A stretch of DNA of 5,182 nucleotides from an uncultured bacterium. Its GTDB lineage: Bacteria; UBP6; UBA1177; JAKLFG01. The stretch spans positions 1 through 5,182 of the forward strand of contig CALITV010000096.1 of NCBI GenBank assembly GCA_938048925.1, read 5' to 3'. Below, piece by piece: positions 1 through 5,182 of this stretch (position 1 is the stretch's first letter; the number at the start of each line of letters is the position of its first letter). The notes under the pieces were generated by a model. The model saw nothing but the letters and a program-made list of their open reading frames with translations, made no database searches and was not told where the DNA came from. The translations under genes were made by a program, and so were the position numbers.

Positions 1-962
1 ATAAGGTGCTCGATGTCCTTGCGACCGGCGGCAACTCGTTCCTCGGCGGCGATGACATGGATAACGCCCTTCTCGAATACTTCGTGTACGACATCGAAAA
101 GAAGTTCGGGATCCGTGTCATGGACCACCCCGATCTTCTCAACACCATCGCAGCGCAGTCCGAGGCGATAAAGATTGCGCTCACCGACCGCGAAGAGGTC
201 AAGATCATCGTGCACGGTCTTATCCCCGGCGAGCGGCGCGCCGACTATACGCTCGAAATGTCCCGGCAACTTTTCGAACGGCTCATTGCGCCGATCGTCG
301 TCAGGACCTTCGAGATCAGCGACCGCACGCTCGCCGAGGCGCACCTCAAGGTGAAAGACCTCGATGCCGTCATCCTCGTCGGCGGTGCGACCAAAGTGCC
401 GCTCGTCAAGCGCGAGGTGGTGCGCTACTTCGGGAAAGAGCCCTGCTCCGGCGTGCGCGAAGAACTCGTCGTCTCGATGGGAGCGGCGATACTCGCCCAG
501 TCGCTCGAAGAGTCCTACCGGAGCGATGATTCGCCGGTTCTTCTCGATGTGACGCCGCTCGGGCTCGGGGTCGGGACGGTCGGCGACCACATCGAAGTGC
601 TCATTGACAAAAACGAGACGCTTCCGGTCGAACGGACGAGCATCTTCACGAATGCCTACGACGATCAGGAGGAAGTGAAGGTGCGTATCTATCAGGGAGA
701 GGGGAACAAGAAGAGCGAGTCGCTTCTCATGGGAGAACTGACGCTGTCGAACCTTCGGAAGGCGCCACGCGGCATGCTCCGCATCGAGGTGCGCTTCGAA
801 CTCGACACCAACGGCGTGCTCCATGTGAACGCGATAGACAAGGATACCGAACAGCGCCAGCATATAGAACTCAACATCCTTGGCCTCGACCGCGCCGATC
901 AGGAGATCATGATGATCATAGACGAGATAGACCGCGGATCGCCGGCGGTTCCCACGGAGTGA
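1..962 (+). CDS. Lidless Hsp70-family chaperone, first copy (5'-partial)
   Basis: C-terminal 319 residues of an Hsp70 (DnaK-like) ATPase; about the first 200 residues lie before the window. The reading frame is open to the window edge (first full codon AAG at 3-5), so the GTG at 6 is an internal Val and not a start. Visible parts are the IIB segment with FLGGDDMD, the adenosine-binding motif VILVGGATKVP (nt about 369-401), the interdomain linker SPVLLDVTP (nt about 531-557) and a full substrate-binding beta-domain ending at DTNGVLHVNAIDKD and IELNILGL. Only about 24 residues follow (DRADQEIMMIIDEID...), resembling the first turns of lid helix A, then a stop. The roughly 100-residue lid and disordered tail of DnaK are absent. 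The GIETMGG motif of DnaK reads GVGTVGD here. The gene overlaps the next one, and its product looks roughly 50-60% identical to the second copy by eye. Family assignment is certain; client and physiological role are unknown. Confidence 0.95.
   Translation, partial: KVLDVLATGGNSFLGGDDMDNALLEYFVYDIEKKFGIRVMDHPDLLNTIAAQSEAIKIALTDREEVKIIVHGLIPGERRADYTLEMSRQLFERLIAPIVVRTFEISDRTLAEAHLKVKDLDAVILVGGATKVPLVKREVVRYFGKEPCSGVREELVVSMGAAILAQSLEESYRSDDSPVLLDVTPLGLGVGTVGDHIEVLIDKNETLPVERTSIFTNAYDDQEEVKVRIYQGEGNKKSESLLMGELTLSNLRKAPRGMLRIEVRFELDTNGVLHVNAIDKDTEQRQHIELNILGLDRADQEIMMIIDEIDRGSPAVPTE
956..959 (+). promoter_or_regulatory. Ribosome binding site GGAG deciding the start of the second Hsp70 gene
   Basis: GGAG lies inside the last codons of the first Hsp70 gene, 8 nt before ATG 968. 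No comparable motif precedes the alternative GTG at 959, which favours 968. Either start implies translational coupling with the first copy. Confidence 0.6.
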
Positions 963-967
963 CGGTG

Positions 968-2497
968 ATGGCGGAAACGCATGTCCTCGGTATAGACCTC
1001 GGCACCTCGACCACTGCGGCGGCGCTCGTCATAGACGGCATCCCGCAGACGATTCCGATTACCAGTGAAGAGGGGGCCATAATGCCGTCGGTCGTTTCGT
1101 TTCTCAATGGAGGGCGGACCGTCGTCATCGGCACCGAAGCGAAGCGCAAATTGCCCCAAAACCCCGAGAATACCGTCTATTCGGTAAAACGACTCGTTGG
1201 TCGTCAGTTCTCGAGTCCCGACACGAAACGCTATGCCAAAATGTTCTCCTACCGCATAGTGGAGGGGCCTAACGACTCGGTTGAGATACAGATACAGGAC
1301 AAGCGCTATACGCCGCAGGACATCTCGGCGTTAATCCTCGGCAAGATAAAGGCGGCGGCCGAAGAATTCATCGGTGCTCCGATCCACAAGGCGGTCATCA
1401 CGGTGCCGGCGAACTTCAACGAGGCGCAGCGGCGGGTGACTCAACTGGCCGGCGCGGCGGCGGGACTCGATGTCATGCACATCATCAACGAGCCGACGGC
1501 AGCGGCGCTCGCCTACGGGTTCGGCAACAGATTCAACGAGCGAATCGCCGTGTATGATTTCGGCGGCGGCACTTTCGACATCACGGTGCTCGAGGTCCAT
1601 GGTAATGTGCTCGATGTGCTCGCAAGCGAAGGGGAATCGTTTCTCGGCGGCGACGACATAGATGCGGCGCTCCTCGATTTCTTCCTCGCCGATATCGAAA
1701 CGACGCACGGTGTCAAGATGGAGTGCACCAATGTCATCCGCTCGCTCCTTACCGCCGAGGCGGAGCGGATCAAAAAGGAACTGTCAATTTCGGAGAGCAT
1801 CGCGGTCACCATCAAGAACCTTGTTCCCATGTCGAGCGGCGCGATGCTCGACTATCAGGTGAAAGTGAACCGCCCGCTTTTCGAGCAGATCATCGCCCCC
1901 ATCGTCGAGAAATCGTTCGATTGCTGCCGCCGCGCGATGGAGAACGCGCATCTACAACCGAACGAGATAGATGCTGTTGTACTCGTGGGCGGCACCACCA
2001 AGATACCCTACATCCAACACAGGGTTGCCGAGTTCTTCGGGCGCGATCCGTTCCTCGGCATTGAGACCGAACTCGTCATCGCGATGGGAGCGGCCATTTA
2101 CGGTTATTCGATGGTGGAGCAGGAACAGAAGGAAACCCCGGTGCTCCTCGATGTCGTGCCGATGTCGCTCGGCGTCGGGACCGTCGGCGATTTCGTCGAG
2201 ATACTCATCGAGAAGAACGAGCCGCTCCCGCTCGAACGAACCAGCGTCTTCACCAACGCCTCCGACAATCAGAAAACGGTCCGCATCGGTATCTATCAGG
2301 GCGACAAGACCAAAAAGAGCGAGTCGCATCTCATGGGGGAGATCGTGCTCACCGATCTGCGCGCCGCTAAGCGCGGCGAGATAAAGATACAGGTCACCTT
2401 CGAGGTGGATACCAACGGCGTCCTCAATGTGAAGGCGATGGACCTCGAGACGGGCAACCGGCAGAATATAGAGTTGAATATCCTCGGTTTGGGGTGA
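968..2497 (+). CDS. Lidless Hsp70-family chaperone, second copy (complete)
   Basis: Complete Hsp70-type ATPase of 509 aa, against about 640 for DnaK. ATG 968 is preferred because GGAG (956-959) sits 8 nt upstream; an in-frame GTG at 959 overlapping the previous stop (GTGA) would add three residues. The nucleotide-binding domain (about 1-388) has phosphate-1 GIDLGTST (8-15), the catalytic Lys equivalent K74, PANFNEAQ (147-154), NEPTAAALAYG (174-184), phosphate-2 DFGGGTFD (197-204, with T202) and LVGGTTKIP (339-347). ATPase activity is therefore expected. The linker is PVLLD (391-395), followed by the substrate-binding beta-domain to the C-terminus IELNILGLG. No alpha-helical lid exists, and the next gene starts 4 nt later, leaving no room for one. 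The peptide arch Met404 of DnaK is Val (406), while Ala429 and Val436 equivalents are kept (431, 438). By family knowledge it should bind exposed peptides in the cytoplasm with J-protein help. Fast, weak binding without a lid is an inference. Confidence 0.96.
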   Translation: MAETHVLGIDLGTSTTAAALVIDGIPQTIPITSEEGAIMPSVVSFLNGGRTVVIGTEAKRKLPQNPENTVYSVKRLVGRQFSSPDTKRYAKMFSYRIVEGPNDSVEIQIQDKRYTPQDISALILGKIKAAAEEFIGAPIHKAVITVPANFNEAQRRVTQLAGAAAGLDVMHIINEPTAAALAYGFGNRFNERIAVYDFGGGTFDITVLEVHGNVLDVLASEGESFLGGDDIDAALLDFFLADIETTHGVKMECTNVIRSLLTAEAERIKKELSISESIAVTIKNLVPMSSGAMLDYQVKVNRPLFEQIIAPIVEKSFDCCRRAMENAHLQPNEIDAVVLVGGTTKIPYIQHRVAEFFGRDPFLGIETELVIAMGAAIYGYSMVEQEQKETPVLLDVVPMSLGVGTVGDFVEILIEKNEPLPLERTSVFTNASDNQKTVRIGIYQGDKTKKSESHLMGEIVLTDLRAAKRGEIKIQVTFEVDTNGVLNVKAMDLETGNRQNIELNILGLG

Positions 2498-2498
2498 T
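2491..2498 (+). promoter_or_regulatory. Ribosome binding site of the J-protein gene
   Basis: GGGGTGAT spans the end of the second Hsp70 gene, including its TGA stop. Its GGTGAT part matches the anti-Shine-Dalgarno complement AGGAGGTGAT, ending 3 nt before ATG 2502. Terminating ribosomes would sit on the site, so reinitiation is likely. Confidence 0.5.
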
Positions 2499-2501
2499 AC
2501 C

Positions 2502-3398
2502 ATGACGCAGCACATCGGCATCTACCTGAGGGATGAACGCTATCTCGCCTCCCTGCAGGATTTCCTCTCCCGCAGGATACCGGACACGGAGGTGGCGGCG
2601 ATCCACAGTCTGAAGGAATTTCTCGCGCTGGCGGATCGTCCGCTCGCCATCGTCATCGCTGAGACGCAACTCAACGAGGGGATATGGCTCCGCGTCATTC
2701 CGGTGCTCAAGCGGGCGCGTCACATTATTCTTCTCGCTTTTCCCGGCGGTCCCGAAATCACGGAGGATATAGCGCGAAAATACGGCGCCGAGAGATTATT
2801 CAGGGTCCCTTTTCCGAGCGGCGATCTCCTTGCCGCGATCCAAGAGATGCTGAGCAGGGACGAGCAAGAATCAACCGAAACCGAGGCATCGCTTGAAACG
2901 GTGGAGGAGATGGAGTCGTTGTACAACCGTCTGAACGACCTCGATTATTATGCGCTTTTCGGCGTAGACTCCTCCGCGGGAGTCGAAGAGATAAAAAAAC
3001 GTTACATAGATCTGGCGCGCCGATACCACCCAGACAAGTTCCGGAGTGCCTCCCCGGAGATCCGTACCATGGCATACGAGATTACCAAGCGGGCGAACGA
3101 GGCCTACTCGGTGGTGTCGCATCCCAACCGTCGGAAGATGTACGACCGGATGCGCCGCGAGAACACGGCGGTAAAGCGGTTCGACTTCCGGCTCAAGATG
3201 AAGTATGAGGAGAATCCTCACGACACCATCGTCAACAAACAGGCGCGTCGGTTCGCCATACTTGCTCAAAAAGCGATGGAGGAAGGCCAGTTCAAGCAGG
3301 CGCTCACCCAACTCAAGATGGCCGACTCGATGGAGCCGGGGAACGACTACATCCTCAGTCTCATCGAGCAGGCGAAGAAAGGAATGGGACAGGGATAA
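2502..3398 (+). CDS. J-domain co-chaperone with degenerate receiver domain and TPR-like C-terminus
   Basis: 298-aa, three-part protein. Residues about 4-118 follow the alternating beta/alpha pattern of a response-regulator receiver. However, the acidic pair after strand 1 is L9-R10, the phosphoacceptor Asp is E54 (VIAETQL), the Thr/Ser after strand 4 is A79 and the conserved Lys before Pro is V102 (VPF). It therefore cannot work as a normal phospho-receiver. An acidic linker (about 119-140) leads to a J-domain (148-217) with the HPD tripeptide at 176-178 (ARRYHPDKF), which stimulates Hsp70 ATPase in this family. There is no G/F region or zinc finger, so it is a class C J-protein. Residues 248-281 fit one TPR consensus repeat (G262, F264, A267, A274, P279). 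No signal peptide or membrane segment is seen. The gene lies 4 nt after the second Hsp70 gene, making those Hsp70s the obvious partners. The J-domain is certain, the receiver-like fold likely, the single TPR moderately supported. Confidence 0.92.
   Translation: MTQHIGIYLRDERYLASLQDFLSRRIPDTEVAAIHSLKEFLALADRPLAIVIAETQLNEGIWLRVIPVLKRARHIILLAFPGGPEITEDIARKYGAERLFRVPFPSGDLLAAIQEMLSRDEQESTETEASLETVEEMESLYNRLNDLDYYALFGVDSSAGVEEIKKRYIDLARRYHPDKFRSASPEIRTMAYEITKRANEAYSVVSHPNRRKMYDRMRRENTAVKRFDFRLKMKYEENPHDTIVNKQARRFAILAQKAMEEGQFKQALTQLKMADSMEPGNDYILSLIEQAKKGMGQG
3391..3394 (+). promoter_or_regulatory. Ribosome binding site AGGG of uppS
   Basis: AGGG sits 5 nt before ATG 3400, within the last codons of the J-protein gene. 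It supports the internal start at 3400 over the upstream in-frame ATG at 3205. Confidence 0.55.
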
Positions 3399-3399
3399 T

Positions 3400-4143
3400 A
3401 TGACCGCCAAGTCCTCCGCCGGGAATACCATTCCCCGGCATGTCGCCATCATCATGGACGGCAACGGGCGCTGGGCGAAGAAACGGATGTGGAACCGCCT
3501 CCGCGGTCACCGGGAGGGGGCCGAGAGTGTTGATGTCGTTACCGAGGCGGCGCGCACGGCGGGAGTCGAGTACCTGACGCTCTACGCCTTCTCGACCGAG
3601 AACTGGAGCCGCCCCGCCGATGAGGTGAACGGTTTGTGGGCGCTGCTCGAGGAGTTCCTCGAGAAGAAACGCGAGAAACTCGTCAGAAATCGCATCCGTC
3701 TCCATTTCATCGGCCACCTCGAACATCTTCCCGCGGGGGTGAGGAAGAAAGCGCTCGAGGTGAAACGGGCGACCGAGGAACACGGGTGGGACATGACGCT
3801 GACGCTTGCGCTCTCTTACGGGGCGCGTGACGAGATCACCTGCGCCGCACGGGAGATCGCCCGCATGGTGGAAAGAGGAGAAATCACCGCCAACGATATT
3901 TCCGAGAGCGCAATCAGCGCCCACCTGTTCACCGCCGGTATACCCGATCCCGACCTCGTCATTCGCACCTCCGGCGAACTGCGGGTGAGCAACTTCCTGC
4001 TGTGGCAGAGCGCCTACGCCGAATACTATTTCACCGAAACACTGTGGCCCGATTTTCGTGAAAAAGAGTTTCTCGACGCGCTCCGCGCCTATGCCGGCCG
4101 CCACCGGCGATTCGGCAGGACCGGCGATCAGGTAAAGGAATAA
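3400..4143 (+). CDS. uppS: Undecaprenyl diphosphate synthase (cis-prenyltransferase)
   Basis: 247 aa, close to the 253 of E. coli UppS. The enzyme condenses eight isopentenyl diphosphates onto farnesyl diphosphate to make the C55 lipid carrier for peptidoglycan, O-antigen and other envelope polymers, at the cytoplasmic membrane surface. Signature motifs are all present: HVAIIMDGNGRWAKK (14-28, catalytic Asp D20), TLYAFSTENWSRP (60-72), ALSYGARDEI (137-146), and DLVIRTSGELRVSNFLLWQ (185-203) followed by AYAEYYF and LWPDF. These hold the diphosphate-binding Arg and Ser residues (R189, R195, S197). ATG 3400 is chosen because AGGG (3391-3394) lies 5 nt upstream and the protein then has normal length; an upstream in-frame ATG at 3205 would run inside the J-protein gene. 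The start is one base after the J-protein stop. Many bacteria have uppS beside frr, cdsA or dxr, none of which are seen here. ATA isoleucine codons are rarer than in the Hsp70 genes. Confidence 0.97.
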   Translation: MTAKSSAGNTIPRHVAIIMDGNGRWAKKRMWNRLRGHREGAESVDVVTEAARTAGVEYLTLYAFSTENWSRPADEVNGLWALLEEFLEKKREKLVRNRIRLHFIGHLEHLPAGVRKKALEVKRATEEHGWDMTLTLALSYGARDEITCAAREIARMVERGEITANDISESAISAHLFTAGIPDPDLVIRTSGELRVSNFLLWQSAYAEYYFTETLWPDFREKEFLDALRAYAGRHRRFGRTGDQVKE

Positions 4144-4170
4144 CGCGTTTTTTCCTTCCCCGTTTCTTTA
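4131..4170 (+). terminator. Weak candidate terminator at the convergent junction
   Basis: Imperfect inverted repeat: arm GGTAAAGGAA (4131-4140) and arm TTCCTTCCCC (4152-4161), 8 of 10 positions pairing, with an 11-nt loop holding the palindrome AACGCGTT (4142-4149). A T-rich tract (GTTTCTTTA, 4162-4170) follows on the plus strand, and the loop also carries a run of six T (4148-4153). The stem is short and AT-rich and overlaps the uppS stop codon, so this is only a candidate. The minus-strand side has no T tract after the repeat. Confidence 0.25.
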
Positions 4171-4683
4171 GGACAGATCGGCCGCCGGGATGATGCGAGG
4201 CGGCGGCAATATCACGCCGAGGATCTTCCCCAGATTGTAACCGTGCTCGCGCAACAGGGAGAGATATCGTTCGTCACGATCTTCCGGCGGGCGGACGAAT
4301 GTATCGGGGACGATGCCGCGAAGGCCGGGGCATCGCTCGGTAACCTCGGTGCGCCATGCGGGATCGGTGAAGAATTCGGGGACGAACGGGGTCTCGCGGC
4401 ACTGCGCCGGTTTTGCGGTGTGCACCGCGCAGAGGTTGTTTTGGAGAAAAAGACAGGCCTGTTCGCTGTTCTTTTTGAGGATGAGGTAGGGAAGATACCG
4501 CCATCCGCCGCTCTCTTCGGCGATCTCGAGGATGATGAAATCGGTGTAGCGGTCAACCAGCGTCTGCGTGGGGACACCGAGGTGAGCGGTGAGCGTGGCG
4601 ACATCCTCCGGATAGAGAAAGACCGAGCCGTCGCCCCGGCAACAGGCACCGCATCGGCGGCAGATGAACGAGTTACCGCTCAT
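4168..4683 (-). CDS. YkgJ-family cysteine-cluster protein
   Basis: 171-aa protein with the arrangement of the YkgJ/UPF0153 family. An N-terminal C8-x2-C11-x2-CC (14-15) is followed by C77-FLQNNLC (85)-AVHTAKPAQC (95)-RETPF and a last C118-PG. Eight cysteines and H88 are probable metal ligands; the family is thought to bind an Fe-S cluster or zinc, and its biochemical role is not established. Length and motif spacing are normal, so the gene looks intact. No signal peptide or membrane segment is visible, so a cytoplasmic location is likely. The start ATG (complement of 4681-4683) has a strong ribosome binding site 8 nt upstream and lies inside the end of the preceding minus-strand gene, with an 11-nt overlap in another frame, indicating translational coupling. 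It converges on uppS. Family call is firm; substrate is unknown. Confidence 0.88.
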   Translation of the reverse strand: MSGNSFICRRCGACCRGDGSVFLYPEDVATLTAHLGVPTQTLVDRYTDFIILEIAEESGGWRYLPYLILKKNSEQACLFLQNNLCAVHTAKPAQCRETPFVPEFFTDPAWRTEVTERCPGLRGIVPDTFVRPPEDRDERYLSLLREHGYNLGKILGVILPPPRIIPAADLS

Positions 4684-5182
4684 CCGGCGAGCCTCCGGTG
4701 TTGTCCTTGCTCACGAGGGACATGCTTCCGCCTTCCTCGCGGTAGCGTATGGTCATGAACATCTTCACCGTCGCGATCTCCTTTCGGTATTCTTCCTTCT
4801 CGAGCCCATAGGAAACCCCTTTCGCCGCGAGTGCGCGGAGCGGGTTGGCGCGGTATTCCCATGGAAGAAGGCGTATCTTGGCGCCGCGCGAAGCAAGCAG
4901 CAGCCCGTCGCGATGGGGGCGGGCGAGCGCCGCGACCGATTTCTCGTCGGGTGACCCGATGAGTGCGTAGCGGCGGTGAAAGGTTGTTTCGATGGCAAGG
5001 TCGCTCATCTTCAGTCCTTTCGCCGCGCACATCGCGGCGATGAGTTCCGGCACCTCGCGGAGGATGTCGCGGAGCCGTCTCTCGTAGAACGAGACGGTGA
5101 CCGGCCGGTCGCCGGAGGAGGTACGGAGCGCGATGGTGAGCGAAAAAAGACGCTCGTCGTCGGTCGCGTCGTCGCAGGCGCC
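4673..5182 (-). CDS. Conserved hypothetical protein, 5'-partial, possible AMMECR1-like C-terminus
   Basis: The frame is open from the window edge (complement of 5182) to TAA at the complement of 4673-4675, giving 169 C-terminal residues; the true start lies outside the window. A GTG at the complement of 5051-5053 is internal, since coding sequence with the same character continues upstream (LFSLTIALR...VTVSFYERRLRDIL). I do not recognise it confidently. The last 95 residues contain HRDGLLLASRG, IRLLPWEYRANP and AAKGV, then a beta-like end VKMFMTIRYRE. The order and spacing recall the GKHGL...LLLPQV...KAGL...YRF pattern of AMMECR1/TIGR00296 proteins. However, the hallmark RGCIGT motif of that family is not seen in the visible part, so it may be a divergent relative or unrelated. 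No signal peptide, membrane segment or cysteine cluster is visible. It overlaps the YkgJ-type gene by 11 nt, so the two are probably one operon. Confidence 0.75.
   Translation of the reverse strand, partial: GACDDATDDERLFSLTIALRTSSGDRPVTVSFYERRLRDILREVPELIAAMCAAKGLKMSDLAIETTFHRRYALIGSPDEKSVAALARPHRDGLLLASRGAKIRLLPWEYRANPLRALAAKGVSYGLEKEEYRKEIATVKMFMTIRYREEGGSMSLVSKDNTGGSPDER
4692..4696 (-). promoter_or_regulatory. Ribosome binding site GGAGG of the YkgJ-type gene
   Basis: On the minus strand GGAGG lies 8 nt before the ATG at the complement of 4681-4683, inside the coding region of the upstream partial gene. It is the strongest Shine-Dalgarno match in the window and fixes this start. Confidence 0.65.

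Noticed and set aside
6..8. GTG at 6 as the start of a short Hsp70 fragment
   Set aside because: The frame is open to the window edge with an Hsp70-compatible Lys codon before it, so the gene is cut by the window, not naturally short at the 5' end.
890..970. Frameshift or fusion joining the two Hsp70 genes
   Set aside because: The second gene begins with a normal phosphate-1 motif and its own ribosome binding site, and the first ends after a complete beta-domain, so these are two adjacent genes.
1952..2521. Minus-strand open frame (189 codons) opposite the second Hsp70
   Set aside because: It mirrors the codon pattern of the Hsp70 gene, has no recognisable domain, and crosses the conserved substrate-binding region.
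3205..3399. Upstream in-frame extension of uppS (65 extra residues)
   Set aside because: It overlaps the J-protein in another frame, is low-complexity Arg/Ser-rich, and would exceed the normal UppS length; ATG 3400 has a ribosome binding site.
2871..3464. Minus-strand open frame (197 codons) opposite the J-domain
   Set aside because: It is antisense to the HPD-containing J-domain and TPR region, with no recognisable product.
3361..4104. Long minus-strand open frame (247 codons) covering almost all of uppS
   Set aside because: It is antisense to a gene with all UppS motifs, its protein resembles no family I know, and long antisense frames are expected in GC-rich coding DNA.
4243..4758. Plus-strand open frame (171 codons) opposite the YkgJ-type gene
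   Set aside because: The minus strand carries the conserved cysteine pattern and a strong ribosome binding site; the plus-strand protein has no recognisable domain.
1..5182. CRISPR arrays, tRNA or rRNA genes, insertion sequences
   Set aside because: No regularly spaced repeats, cloverleaf-like sequence, rRNA motif, transposase or terminal inverted repeats were seen; virtually all bases are in the six coding regions.

Overview
This window comes from a GC-rich bacterial genome, almost certainly a diderm (Gram-negative-type) bacterium. The complete Hsp70 carries the insert in the first quarter of its nucleotide-binding domain (about residues 78-108) that is typical of diderm DnaK proteins and missing from monoderm ones. 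ATA is frequent among the isoleucine codons of the Hsp70 genes despite the high GC, a habit seen in some spirochaetes and other less-studied phyla. I cannot place the organism more precisely.

Positions 1-4143 (+ strand) form a tightly packed operon-like block. It holds the 3' part of an Hsp70 gene (1-962), a second complete Hsp70 gene (968-2497, or from 959), a gene for a J-domain protein with an N-terminal receiver-like domain and a C-terminal TPR-like repeat (2502-3398), and uppS for undecaprenyl diphosphate synthase (3400-4143). Spacers are 5 nt or less, or a 4-nt overlap, so the genes are probably cotranscribed and translationally coupled. No promoter is visible; it would lie upstream of the window.

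Positions 4168-5182 (- strand) hold a convergent pair overlapping by 11 nt. One is a YkgJ-type cysteine-cluster protein (4168-4683). Upstream of it on that strand is the 3' part of an unrecognised gene with a faint AMMECR1-like C-terminus (4673 to beyond 5182). The 24-nt gap between the blocks (4144-4167) is the only real intergenic DNA in the window and contains an imperfect inverted repeat.

The most interesting part is the chaperone module. Both Hsp70s have an intact substrate-binding beta-domain but stop where the alpha-helical lid should begin. They share unusual substitutions in the interdomain linker and the peptide-binding arch. Their partner gene encodes a class C J-protein fused to a degenerate receiver domain with Glu in place of the phosphoacceptor Asp. 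I infer a dedicated, non-canonical Hsp70/Hsp70/J-protein machine, distinct from housekeeping DnaK-DnaJ-GrpE. Its client is unknown. The coupling to uppS (lipid carrier for cell-wall and O-antigen synthesis) hints at, but does not prove, an envelope-related role.
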